From Lasiosphaeris hirsuta (Eukaryota > Ascomycota > Sordariomycetes > Sordariales > Lasiosphaeriaceae), in the NCBI GenBank assembly GCA_030549175.1, contig JAUKUA010000006.1, forward strand, positions 2,542,001 to 2,606,000: a stretch of DNA of 64,000 nucleotides. The letters run 5' to 3'. The translations under genes were made by a program, and so were the position numbers. Positions 10,901-22,721 of this stretch are shown piece after piece. Under the pieces are notes generated by a model that saw only the letters and a list, made by a program, of their open reading frames with translations, had not been told where the DNA came from and made no database searches. Every line of letters starts with the position of its first letter. Position 1 is the first letter of the stretch.

Positions 10901-12430
10901 CCAGTTCTCCAACATGCGCCGCGGCAGGGCCTCTCCACACTCTCACACATTGCTCGGGAAATTTCTCATGCTCGGCTCGATTGCGATTGCGATTGCGATT
11001 GCGATTGCGTAAATATGATGGATCGCTTCGCGCGTTTGCCCAACCCAGCTTGTCAACCCAACCCACCAGAGCCGGCGGCGAGCAGCTGACGGGTATGATA
11101 TGCAAGATCTGGAACAAGCGTCTGCTTTGCACCACGCGCGACGAGCATTTGCCGGGTATGTTGATGCTTTTCGCACCTGAGGTGGCATTCTATCGCTCGT
11201 GGTCAAAGGCCCCACTATTTGGTGTAACAATGAGATGGATGTTTCTCGCTCATCCACCTTCGCCAGTACACCGTTGCAATACATTCACATTCAATGCTAG
11301 TCAGCAGAGGACCCAGGCCCAGAGCACCGCCGAAGCCGGCCTAGGTTGAGTGATGATGTCGACACCGGATGGCCGTAGGTGTGTGCAATGTCAGCAGCAA
11401 AGCAGATGTCAGAGTGACCAGGAGGGTGGACGGCTGTCTGCACGTCCAAATATATTGGACCGAAGGACAATAGACCCACCCGAAAAAGACTACTTCGTAG
11501 TTGCGTAGCAGCTTCGTGTCGAGACCTAGACACCGGCGGAGCATTGGACTGGGGGTCTGAGAGCCGAGTTTAGGCGGGTCGCTCAGTTTGTTGCAGTACA
11601 GTCAGTGCATTGATGGTACGGATACTTGCGCCACGATCATGCCAAAGCAGAAATGCTGGTGCCGCTGCTACTAGCGCATCCCGGGCGCTGGGCTACGGCA
11701 TAATGATAGAGAGGATCTCTGGTGAGGGTCTATCGGTAGTTGATGGGGTAGCGGGTTGCCTTGTTTGGCGGCGAGGTTGACGATGAAGAAAGGTAGATGG
11801 GAAATTCGTGTCGAATTGCCAGCTTGCGAATTGCGAATTTTGATTTGGGAACCCAAGAAGGCGCGTGAAATTAGCTGTCACGGCTGATTGGCTCCCCCAC
11901 CTCACATTCTCGATCGGCTACCCCAGAGCGCGTCCCGGCCCCTCCTTTTTCACTGAAACCTCCATGGGTGCTGCTTCTCCAATGCGGAGGAGACAAACGG
12001 AAGGAGGGTGTGGGCAGCAGCTTCCCCAGAACCCGGAGCCCCAGAGCCAAAAGCTCGGTGCCCGCCACGCCGGACTTCAGAGGGAAGGCACCTCGCTGGA
12101 CAAGCAGCAGAATGCACGTAGTAAAATGGTGCCGTCATGGTGAAATAAAGTGATTTTTTGGGCCTCTGCAAACCCTCGGACATTGGCGACAATTCTTCCC
12201 ACCTTCCCTCTTCCCTCTTGCATGCAACGGCCCAGCCCAACAGCCCCAACCCGCGCTTCACAGACGCGGAGTTGTGCAGAAACAAGCACCCCTCCGCCCT
12301 CGTCCCCCAGAACTTCCTGGTTTGGTCTGGTGGTCTGGCCTCGAGGACATCCGCACATCCCGCGTCATCAGCAGTCTCCATTCTGTCGCCAGCGCAGGCC
12401 CAATACAAACGGTACAAACAACTAGGAACC
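7995..12430. other. Gene-poor region
   Basis: About 4.4 kb with only short, non-conserved open frames on both strands. The first part holds the glucanase promoter. Nothing resembles a conserved protein, tRNA or intact mobile element. Scattered stretches (for example 9730-10140) have long but featureless frames and could be decayed sequence. Confidence 0.5.
10979..11008 (+). repeat. Hexanucleotide microsatellite (GATTGC)5
   Basis: Five perfect tandem copies of GATTGC inside the gene-poor region. No coding role is seen. Confidence 0.95.
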
Positions 12431-13878
12431 CCCGCATACCTTAGGCTCGCTGCAGCCGCTGCAGTCGCCGTCTCCGTGGACGCCCTGTGCAGAATTGCAA
12501 CTTGCAGAGCGCATCTCGCGGTTAGCACATGTCGACGCTTCGTGGGTTTGGTATGACACGGGGAAAGGCAGGCGAACGAACAGCTCCCCGAGAGCTTGTC
12601 GCGGCTGGCTGAAGCACGGGCAGCACCACCAGGCCAGGCCCAGGCAGGACGGGGTCGAGCGTTTCTCCTCTTTCTCCTCTTTTGCCCACCCCCGTTCTTC
12701 CGATTACCGAGCAGTCCCTCTTTTCCCCGTTTCCCCGCCTCCGCGTTCTGCACCTCTGCGCCTCGCTCGCCTGGAGCTCTGCACTCTCTATTTTGCGGTT
12801 CTGTGGTGCCTCGCCCCTCTTCGTCCTCCCTGGCGTCGCGCATTGTTGTTGCTTCTCCGCTCCTGCCCTTGCTGGAATCCCTCCTCCATCTGCCATCTGC
12901 CATTTTTCCTCCTCACACCACCCACCACTTCCTCCTCACGCCTGCCCGCATTTACCCAACCTTTGAGAGAGACACAGATCGTCAGCGCACCGCCAAGCGC
13001 CCAACGGCACAGCGGCGTCCTCGACCATACGGATACCCAAGCGACCCCGGCGGCCCAGGCCATAGACCGCACGCCATCATCAACCATACACAACCCCGAC
13101 ACACGGACAACTACATTTCCCCTCCCCTCCCTACTTTGTAGGCTCTGCGCTCTGCGCTCTGCGCCGCCCGCCCCCACACAGCTTCGCGGACGTCCTGTCG
13201 TGCTGCTTGTGTCATACTCGGTCATACAGCTCTCGACATCTGCTGGGCCACTGGCCACTCACTTGGACCTCTCACTTCCCCGCTTGCAGCCCGCAGCGCG
13301 CACCTCGCAGACTTGTCTAGCTGTTCCTGCCGCGTGTTTGCGACTCTGCGATTCTGCGCTCCCCTACCGACGCGGTTGGGATACAGACGCTCGGTCCACA
13401 GAGCCATCTCCAGCTTCTCCATCTCTACCTTGTTCCCCCTCCCGCCAGTGGATGAGGCCAGAGCTGCGCTAAAGGGGACGGTCCCGCGGGAGATCCATCT
13501 TTCTGGTCAGGAACGGATAGCCAGTAATTGGAGTGCGCTAGAGATATTGAGAGCAAGCAGCCGAAGGACCCCATCCCTCGGCAGCCACCAAGCTCGAGGG
13601 TACGAAAGATCAACCCAGGGCTGAATATAACACCAAAGAGCATGATTTGCGCTCCTTGATTCCATACACCCCATCCCATCCGCTCGCACGCAAAGGGCCC
13701 CCCACAAAACATCTTTCTGGGCTTCCTTCCGAAGTCGATTTGGCTTTGCTTTTTCCCCTTTTCCCCCTTTCCCCCTTCCCCCACCTTTCTGTCAGCGGTG
13801 GCTTTCTCCTCCCCCAGGTACATTACCCATTCCGATACCCCAATCCCACCTAGACCAGGCCAAAGCCTCCTCGCAGCT
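12431..13878 (+). promoter_or_regulatory. Long pyrimidine-rich leader/promoter of the C2H2 regulator
   Basis: About 1.4 kb directly upstream of the transcription-factor ATG is strongly C/T-rich on the coding strand (for example TTTTCCCCTTTTCCCCCTTT near 13750). This is typical of fungal promoters and long 5' leaders of regulatory genes. Long open frames here have Pro/Ser/Arg-rich, non-conserved translations and are composition artefacts. Upstream ATGs occur, so translational control by short upstream frames is possible but not shown. Confidence 0.45.
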
Positions 13879-16800
13879 ATGATGCCACTACAGTCAATCG
13901 AGGCCCCGGGCCCGTCGAGTACTGCCGACGAGAACGGGGAGACCCGGCAGCAGAAACCCAAGACCCTGCCGTGCAAGTACTGCAGCAAACGCTTCAGGTC
14001 AGCAGCAACCTCCTCCTCCCTCCGTCTCCTCTTCTCGCATATTAGCTTACATTGCTCTTTCATATTAGGCGTGTGGAGCATGTTCAAAGACATGAAAGAA
14101 CTCACACCAAGGAGAAGCCCTTTTCGTGCACCTGGGCGAGATGTGGGAAAACCTTTGGTCGTCGGTGAGTTATTAGTTTCATTGCTTGAGTGTGTCCCCA
14201 AACCCCCCCCCCCCCCCCATCCAGCTGTGATTTGCCTGCCGTTTCTGTCTGGCGCCTGGCCCGGCCCTGGCTTGCACCACTCACCCACCGTCGCCGCCAC
14301 CACCTGCCCCCTCATTCCCCTGCTGCCCCAGCTCCCAGCTCCCCCAGCTTTCCCCAGCTTTCCTTCTATCGCACGTCCACCCAAACTAGATCAATACCAA
14401 CACCTCCGTCGGCCGGCTCGGACCCTGTTTGCTCGGTGACATCGACACATCTTGCTCGCTGCTAAAGACAAATGCTTATATGGACATCAGTGATCTCCTT
14501 GTCCGACACGAGAAGCTCGTCCATCTCAATGAAGGCAGCAACAAGGATGGGGCCAGGCCGCGTAAGTCCTCGCTGGGGGGCACCTCGGCCGCCGCCGGCT
14601 CCGCCGAGAACCATGTCGACACCGAAATGGTCGGCTTACAACGGCGGACACCACAGCAGGTCCACCCACTGTATCGCCCAGAGCCACTGCAGCCGTCCGC
14701 CGTGTCGTCAATGCCACCTGACTCACGCCTCGCGGCAAGGGCACCGGCATGCAATCTTGACTTGCTCTCAGACGCGGCGACTCATCTTGCTTCTGGCGGC
14801 GAGGTTAGCAACATGCAGCCAGCGATGATGCAGGGGCTTCCACAGCCTCCTCCAGAGCTAACTCCAGTGAAGCCATATCCCGGCGAGGGGATGCAGTACG
14901 GGGACAGGAATCGAGAGCAGGACCACGGGCCGATGCCTGGCGACTACCCTCCGCAGCCACAGTCGGCTTCTTATGACGACTACAACCTTTTTCTCGACGA
15001 TTTTGCCGGATCGTCTCATTTTTTACCACCACTGATGGAATCTGAACAGTCCTTCGGCATGTGGCACCGAGGTGAGCTGGGAGGGCGGGGAGGGCCGTCG
15101 AAGCCGTCATCGACCTTTCCATCTAGATTTCCGTCTGTGCAGCCAGACATGCGTGACCCCTCTGAAGGCGGCTCCAAACTACACGATGACGGAATAAGGG
15201 CGCCAAACTGGAGAATATCAGCCACGGATCACACCGCCATTAAGAACCGGCTCGATGAATTTTCATCCGTTCTTCCCCACGATTTCGTTTTTCCCTCACG
15301 TCACACGTTAAACAGGTTTCTCGAGGGATACATTAGCGGGTTTCACGACCATCTCCCCTTCCTTCACTTACCTACCTTATTGCCAAGCGAACTGTCGCCA
15401 GAGTTGCTGCTTGCGATTCTGTCCGTCGGGGCGCAGTATCGCTTCGAAACAAACAGAGGCCATGCATTGTGGTATGCCGCGAAGGCCGTGGCCTTGGAAC
15501 AAATTCGCCGCAGGCACAGCCACGAAGTCCACGGGCTCCTTCCAACCCCGGCCGCCTATAGCCCTCACTCGACACGGCCATCCCCAAGCTCCGGGTTCCG
15601 GCACTCGTTCCCCTCGGTTCACCAAGACCGGCCGATGACGCAAGATACGCACCGAGAGCCGTAGTAAGTCCTTGCTTTCGATAGTAGACCGCAAAAGCTA
15701 ACATTCCAAGTTCTCCCAATACGCCACAATCCCGACTAGAGACAATCCAAGCCTTGCTGCTCCTCTTCGCCGTTGGACTCTGGGGCGCCAAAGCAATTTT
15801 ACATGAAGCCATGTCTCTCCAGAGCTTGCTCGCACTTCTTGTTCGCGAGGAGGGCCTTGTAGCAGAACCGCATCAACAAACAACAGACTGGGAGACGTGG
15901 ATTCGCCTTGAAGCGGCCACACGGACCAAGCTTATAGCATACTGCTTCTTCAACCTCTGCAGCATTGCGTACAACAACCCGCCGTCACTGTTGACCTCCG
16001 AAGTGCACCTCTACCTACCAAGCCCATCTCGACTCTGGAGGGCGGAGAGCGCTTGGCAGTGGCAAGAGGCGCGACAGCACTACTCAAACGTCGAAAATCC
16101 ATTTCGAGACGCGTTTTCGAGGCTGATGAATCGCCAGGGACCGCCCTCGCCAGTGACGTCGCTGGGCAACTATATTCTGATTCATGCCCTTATACAGCAC
16201 ATCTTTCTGCTCAAGCAAACGACATTTGCCAGCCTTTCGGCATTCGAGATCAATAGGGGCTTGAAGATAGATGATGTTGAAGACGTCAGCCAGGCACTTC
16301 GTATATGGAGCATCGGGTTCGACCAGCACCGCCAAATGCGGCCCAACGAACCTGTCCCACACCCAACGGCAAATGACAATTTCCCTGGTGGGCCCGTCTC
16401 GTTCAATTCGACAGCTTTGTTACGGCTTGCCTACATCAGACTGTATACAGACCTAAGTCCTAGTCGAAGCTTAGAGACTCGCGATCATGTCCTGATTGCA
16501 TCGGCGTTTAGTGATGCCCCGCTGCTTGTGCGTAGCACTCGCCTGTGTCGTGCTGTGCTACAGGCAATTCATGCATTGTCTATGCTGGTCAAGATGGGAG
16601 TCAATTACGTTGCGAGAACAAAGTCGCTGGAGTGGAGCATGCAGCATTCCCGTAAGTCACATTTCCCCGACGGAGATCTTGATTTATGCGTTTCAATCTG
16701 ACTCCAATGACACCGCAGTTTGTAACCTGGAATGTGCTGTCCTACTCTCCAAGTGGCTGCTTACCCTAGCGTCGATCGGACCTGCCGAGCCGCCGCCGAG

Positions 16801-17131
16801 TAATGAAGAGAAGAACCTACTCGACAGTCTTCGCCGCATGCTAGACGAAACTGAGTTCGCCGTCCCTATCGACCCGTCGCTGTCGGGTCCGGGCGGAAAC
16901 CACAGCCATCATCAGTCCCGGTCAATCGACTTCAACGCCACCGATAGCACCAAGCTACGGCAGCTTGCGTCTGCTGTCATCCGCCTGTGGGCGGAGACTT
17001 TCAAGGGAGCGCACATTTTTGAGATTGTTCGCATCATGGCAGCCGGACTTGAGGGCTATGCGGACCTGATTGAAAAGCCCAGGGACAGAACACCGTTGGG
17101 GAGGATTGTTTCGAGCCAGGGACTCGGTTGA
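13879..17131 (+). CDS. C2H2 zinc-finger transcription factor with fungal_trans-like middle region
   Basis: Five exons: 13879..13997, 14069..14164, 14491..15663, 15711..16651, 16719..17131; 913 aa. Two tandem fingers lie at residues ~32-85: CKYCSKRFRRVEHVQRHERTH and CTWARCGKTFGRRDLLVRHEKLVH. Introns 1 and 2 both fall inside or between the fingers. A Pro/Ser/Gln-rich linker follows, then a helical region (from about HTLNRFLEGYISGFHDHLPFLHLPTLL) that matches the fungal-specific transcription factor domain. The arrangement is the AmdX-like C2H2 class of filamentous fungi. It is nuclear, and its target genes are unknown. Intron 2 is unusually long (326 nt) and contains a C16 run. The start was chosen as the first of two adjacent ATGs that leads straight into the finger. 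The ORF stop seen at 15662 is removed by a 47-nt intron with donor GTAAGT. Confidence 0.93.
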
Positions 17132-18228
17132 GTCATGGGGGTGATGGAGGGATTTGTCTCCTCAAGAGATATTCTTTTATGGCGCCATAGTTGCGACATA
17201 AAGGCACTTCGCGGAGCCAGCGTCGGTCAATTTGGAGAGTTTGGAGCTACGCCTCGACTGCCGTTTCCCGACGTCGCCAGCTGCCCGGGGCAGACTCCCC
17301 AAAAGAGATGGTCCCGAAACTACTTGGCATGGGGTGGAGTGGCGGCCATGTCCTGGGAGCAAATATAGAGTGAATGGGGGAAGTGACGGATCGTCTCCGC
17401 GCTCATCCCCTACAGTGCCGGCTCTGGGTGGTCTAGAGGAGAACCCGGATGTACCATGGCTAAATATTGCCGTGTTTATATATCCTTAGCCCCTGACACC
17501 CTTGGCCCTGGCTAAACACTCGAGTCCAATGGGAGGGAGGAGCGAAAAAGAACTCGATTCCAGCTTGCTGATAACTAGTAGGTGCGATTGGTGCGCTTGT
17601 ACTCCTCTAGACTAGATGTATTGATGCCAGTCAGCGTTCAGGAAATCGAGTGGGACAAATGTGAGTAGAGGTCTTCATCGTAGTTTCATCAGCCAAAGTT
17701 CGAGTTGATCCGCTCGGGTTCACTCCCATCGCTGGACTTGGCAGCCAAGGAATGAAGAACTCAAGCCCGAACGGCGGGGTGAAAAGGGGTTTAGTTTATC
17801 TGCGTGGGTCCGATAGAGCGACCCCGCATAGGTCGCTGTACCGACCTCACTAGTAACTACAGAGCTGGAAACCCCATAAGCAGCCCGCTACACCTGCTCG
17901 AACCTCGTCTGAAAGTATCGACGTTGGCATCTTCGCATTGGATATATCGCAACCTGCCGCGGCACCCATCTCCTACCTAGGTTGGAGGTGATAATAAAGA
18001 CGTGTATCGTTCGTTACCCATAAGGTCTTCACCCAACTAACCAAACTCAAACAAACCAATCCCACCCAACCGATCCGGTCAATCAAGGTCAAGTAAACCA
18101 AGGTGTGAAAAAATAATCGCATCATCATGTTGCGAGGATATCAAGCACCCCTTTCCCTATGTGTCTACCCCGGTTTCTTGACTTCTCCCTGCGTCTAGTG
18201 ACGCCCATACTCACCCACCTATGACACT
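17132..18228. other. Convergent intergenic region
   Basis: 3' flanks of the transcription factor (plus strand) and hse1 (minus strand). No ORF or RNA gene is supported. Confidence 0.5.
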
Positions 18229-18943
18229 TTAACGCGCAACAACCTCATAGTAATCACTCGGGGCACTCGGCCCATCCTCGCTAGGCGGCACGTATGCCTT
18301 GTACTGCGGTACCCTCCCGTCGCCCAGCCGACTCGGCAGCGTCTGGCGCGCATCGTACGCGGCGCCGCCGGGGTGCAGCGGAGGAGGCGAGAGAGGCGCG
18401 GTAGGCCGCTGTCCCAGGGCCGGGGCGCTGGGGGGAGCCGACCCAGGAACGGGAGGGGCCTGTCCAGCCGGTGCTGGAGGTCGTCCCGAGGTATCGCCGT
18501 AGCCGTCATATGCGCCGTACCCCTGCGGGGCTTGGGGCTGCGAGGCGTTGTGGTAGGAGGGGTACTGGCCGTAGGATGACGGAGCGGAAGGGGCGGGGGC
18601 TGAAGGCGGGGCGCCGCCGGGTGGTAGGGCGCCGCCTGTCGGGCTAGCGGCCGTATAGGGGTCCTCTGCGGCGTAGGAAGAATACGCGGCGGCGGGGTTT
18701 GTGTTGTGGGGGGCGATGGGGGAGTCATAGACCGAGGTCGAGAGCTCTTGAGGGGCACCACTGCCGTAGGTGCTCTGGGGACGTGCGCCAGCGGGCGGTG
18801 CTTGGTATGCTGTGTACTGGTTAAGAGGAGGTGTTGGGGAAGTGTTGGTCTGGAGGGGGGCAGGTTGCTTGCCGCCAGACGGGCGACGTTGCTCCTGGGG
18901 CTGCTGGGAATACTGCTGTTCCTGCGGGCGCTGACCATATGGC

Positions 18944-18979
<36 letters not shown>

Positions 18980-20731
18980 GGAGACGGGCGCTGCGGTGCC
19001 TGGGATTGCGGCTGGTTGGGTTGGGAGGGAACTTCGGCACCTGCCACATAAAATGGAGCAGGAGTGCCGCCGGCGTTGCCAGGGCGCTGGAAATTAGGTG
19101 ATGGGGATGATGGAGGATATTGTGGTGGTTCTACATTATTTACATCAGTCAAAACAGACAACTCAACCTCCTAGTTCGCCAAACTCGGCCTGCTGCGTAC
19201 CTTGTGCAGGTGCTGGGGTGTAAAATCGCTGGGGGTCTTGAGGCTGCGGGGGTGCGCCATAGCCTTGGCCAGGGGCAGGATAGCCTTGAGGGATCTGGGG
19301 TCTCATGGCGTATTGGTGGTAGGTAGGCGCCGGGGGGTGCGACATGGAGGACTCCAGCAGTGATTCATAATCTCTCCTCGCCTTGATGAACTTTTCGTTT
19401 AGCTGTGTAAAGTCATCTATGCTTGCGTTAGCATGATCCTACAAGCCACCGACGAGCTCGCCTCACCCTTCTTTTGCGAGTACTTCTCAATCAGTTTGAT
19501 GAGCTTTGGCCGGATGGCCAGTGTTTGGTGGTAGAGCTTCTGCAACGTGTCAGCTTTGCTTCTCTGGCTCGGACAACAAATGCCTACAGAAATCTCCTCA
19601 TTATCCTCTTCCCTAGGCGCCGTATTGCTCGTGCTCAGCAGCGTCAACAGCTTCTCGACGTTCTTGATCTCAGCAAACACCTCGGCCTCCATCTGGGCCT
19701 CGCGCTGCAGCTCGTCGGGTGTCGGATCCGTCAGCTTCTCGACGTAGTTGAGCGGGAAAATGCCCGTCTTTCCCTTGAGCGACCCACGCCACCAGTCCTT
19801 GTATACGCTCTCGAGCACAGCGATGACATCACCCTTCTTGAACTCAAGCTCGCCCGGCTCCGAGGGTACAAAGTCGAACAAGGCACGGACGCGGGACACA
19901 GTGGCCGCGGTGGTACCTGTCGGCACCGGCTGCAGCGGTGGGGCTTGGCTGGTGCTCCCCTGGGTGGGCCCTGCTCCTCCGTGGCCGGTCTGTCCTCCTG
20001 CCGAGGGCCCGGGGGCAAAGCCGGCGGGCTTCTTCTTGCGCTCCTCCTCCTGCAAACTGAGTTTGAGAGCCATCTGCAGCTCCTCCTCCTCCTTTTGCCG
20101 GTCGAGCTGGGTGAGGCTGTTCTTCTGCGGGGCGCTGGGGGCCTGTAGGGTGGGGTTGGTCTGCTTAAGACGGAAGTAGGCGTCGTACATGATGCCAAGG
20201 TCGGGGTCCTGCTTGAACATGTCGGACCACTCCTTCATGCGTTCGAGGATCTTGGCCTTGACCTGGTTGTGCGTGTTGCGATCGTTGGCGAGCTTGAGCA
20301 TGGCGTCGGTGAAGGCGCGGCTCGATAGCTCGCGGTGCATGGCCTTGCCGCAGTTTTGCGAGAGGGCATTGGCGACCTGGTCCGGGCGGTGCGAGGCCGC
20401 GTCAGTACGAGCCGGGCGGGACGGGGGATGGGGAGGGGGCCTGCTGGCTTACCTCGAGCGTGTAGAGCTGCACGTTGGCGTTGCGATGTGCCAGGCGCTT
20501 GATAAGGCTCTGGACGGCCTCTTTGGCGCCGGCTTGGTCGGCGAGCACACGGTCGCATACCTCCATGATGGCGCCCCAGTCCTCGGACGTGAGGTTTTCA
20601 TCTGTGGCCTTGTCTAGAGGCTTCTGTCAGCAACGAGGGCGCAAATGGACCTGTGCGCCAACCGGGAGGCATCGGGAACTTGACATACTGATGGCCTCAT
20701 CGTAGGGCCCCACGGCCGCGGCTCGAAACAT
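18229..20731 (-). CDS. hse1: Class E vacuolar sorting protein Hse1 (STAM homologue)
   Basis: Six exons in transcript order 20731..20689, 20613..20453, 20376..19588, 19539..19467, 19416..19201, 19130..18229; 727 aa. A VHS domain spans residues ~1-145 (opening MFRAAAVGPYDEAINKATDE), a ubiquitin-interacting motif lies near 164-180 (EEEELQMALKLSLQEE), and an SH3 domain spans ~231-283 (RVRALFDF...GIFPLNYVEKL). A GAT-like helical region follows, including IRPKLIKLIEKYSQKKDDFT. The last third is a Pro/Gln/Tyr-rich tail with an 11-Gln run encoded by CAG (CTG on the plus strand, about 18945-18979). Hse1 works with Vps27 as ESCRT-0 on endosomes, gathering ubiquitinated membrane proteins for sorting into multivesicular bodies. 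The 48-nt intron 19540..19587 is a multiple of three with no stop, so its retention would insert 16 residues. Domain order and length fit the family well. Confidence 0.96.
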
Positions 20732-21532
20732 GGCGACAGTTGGGGGGGGGGGGGGTGGGTTAGTGCTCGAGTTCGCGGTGCCTTGCGGGGGACAGCCGTG
20801 ACAATCGGCTGCGACGTCGGAAGAGCGCTGCGTAGCTCAGCCAGCCTGTGTTTGTCTTGTCCTCTGCGTTGATGTTCTGCCGGTAGTGCAGGCGCCGTGA
20901 ATTTTGGGGCTCCGGTCAGTCTCTGCTTTGGTTGTTGGGGAGTGGTACGTAGAAGGGGTGGGGAAAGACTAAAGAGCCAAAGGGTAATAGTTGACTGACG
21001 ACTGACGACTGATGACTGACGACCGGCGATGGATGGCGGAGGTCCAGAGAAGTGGGCAGTGCCGCGTGGTCGACAGCCTATCGCAGCTGATGACGGAGTG
21101 CTGGCCCCGCCTTTCACCCTCGTACCCTGGCTGCCGCATCATCGAGCGCCCGCGGCAGCTCTTTTTAGCTCTCTTCTTTTGACCAGCCAGGCCTTCCCAA
21201 AGCCTGCTCCCCCCGGCAAACCCAACCAGGCTGGCAGCCCTCAAGGCTGCATCATCCAAACCGCCCCCCCATTGCGTATGCAGCTTGCGCAGCGCCACAC
21301 CCGCTCAGTTGACCTGCATATTGCCTTGTCTGCGCTGCTGTGCGTGTGGCTGCGATTTGATGGATTTGTGGCATTACTGGCATGTCTCGCCCAGAGAGGC
21401 TCAAATGCAAGAGCATCCGTGGCTCAAGATTTTTATGACTAATCTACTCAAGTGCCCCCACCGCCTCTCAAACACCAAGCTACCCCCCTGAGGTACAGTA
21501 TCTGTAAGTCAAGCCCCTCTTGTTCATCACGC
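20732..21532. other. hse1 promoter region and spacer
   Basis: Holds a G-run around 20740-20753 and a short imperfect tandem of GACTGACGACT (about 20991-21025) upstream of hse1. No gene supported. Confidence 0.5.
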
Positions 21533-22721
21533 CTACAGCTTAATCACAGCTTCCCAAACCCTAGATGCCCATACCTGTAGTCTCGGAACGGTGATGAGGA
21601 TGTCGCCTTCTCTTGGGTTTCTGGGTGGTCGAAGAAAGAGAAGATGGAATTCGAGTCGTAGGTCACCTTTAGTAACTATATGCGATGCTGGAATCTCGGC
21701 CGCCGTACCATCGGTCCAATCGATAGTAACTTCTTGGACGCAGTCTCGCTGAGGTATATTGGCGATGCTGGCGGCTCTGGTGATCGGTCCTGGGCGAGGA
21801 GGCGGTGTCGTTTCTACCCACTTCTCTAAAATGATTATCTTTCTAGGTCGATCCAGCTTGGCCAAGAGAATAATCTGAACCTGGTGGTCAGATTCCGAAA
21901 ACCACCATCTCATATCCGCCCGTAACTTTTCCAAGGACGATGAGTCTCCAGCCTCTATGACCAATGTTGGCCAGTTCCTTCCGTTTGGTTGTGGGTACGG
22001 GCTACCACTAGAATCTCCTTCCCCACAGGTACCACCTGGTCCTTCACCATGGTTACTACCTAGTCGTAGAGGAGATGTTGTGGTACCATCATCGTTCCAA
22101 GCATCATCTAGCCCCATACGATCGATATATTTAGTCATTTCTCGATAGAGCCGTAGGTGAAGTCGTTCGTGAGGCGTCCTTGGTATAACGACGATGAGAA
22201 ATCGCTCCTTAGCATTATATCGCCGAAACCGAATTTTCCGTCGGCGAAGCTCTCTCTCTTGGTCAAGCCGATTGAAGTCTTGGGGTGAAACATCTATGTA
22301 TACATATATTACTATGTAATATAGAGGTTAAATGTAGTAGTTACTTACCTTGAAATGTCAAGGTCTCTTGGTTAGTGGAGTTAATAAGGTCCCAGAAGGC
22401 CTTGGTGGTGGCCAATCTGACGGTTGTCCCGGTGCCTAGCTCAGAGGGTGCTGTTGAATGATCTGTCCATGTGGGCGATGTTGGTATAGATGTCGGTGTT
22501 GATGTCGACGCCGACACCGACGTGATTGTGTTGGGTGATGTTATTTCTGTGTGATGACTTTTTGATGGAAGGGCTGAGGTGGTTGATGGGAATTGGTTGG
22601 AGACTCCATTCCTAGACGCCAGGGCGTGCATTTTCGAACCGTCCTGAGCAATACAGGTATGCTTCAAGGGCAAAACGCCAATCGACAGAGCCGAAAGCAC
22701 GGAAACAGTTCGCTGCGTCAT
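21533..22721 (-). CDS. Fungal paralogous-family protein, possible PD-(D/E)XK-like fold (copy 2)
   Basis: Exons 22721..22349 and 22293..21533; 377 aa. The 55-nt intron (GTAAGT ... ACATAG) sits at the same place and phase as in copy 1 at 1299..2307. Exon 1 gives a Ser/Thr-rich leader ending FWDLINSTNQETLTFQ. Exon 2 opens DVSPQDFNRLDQERELRRRK, aligning with DVSLDRLTEIDRIREEERRK read from copy 1 just past its intron. The core NWPTLVIEAGDSSSLEKLR, then QIILLAKLD and ILEKW, match copy 1 closely; linkers do not. The first ~27 residues are mildly hydrophobic and could be a weak signal or anchor. Sequence is AT-richer than hse1 and atg13 on either side. Function unknown; a PD-(D/E)XK-like core is a structural guess from the P-x-x-V-x-E-x-x-S pattern. 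Confidence 0.75.

Noticed and set aside
11950..12903. 317-codon open frame on the minus strand
   Set aside because: Overlaps the same C/T-rich tract and reads as Arg/Gly/Glu-rich shadow sequence; no ATG context, introns or recognisable family.
12495..13472. 325-codon open frame upstream of the C2H2 regulator
   Set aside because: Translation is low-complexity Ser/Pro/Leu/Arg from a C/T-rich leader, with no domain-like pattern.
13425..14384. 319-codon open frame on the minus strand across the zinc-finger exons
   Set aside because: Opposes exons 1 and 2 of the C2H2 gene, which encode unmistakable fingers after splicing.
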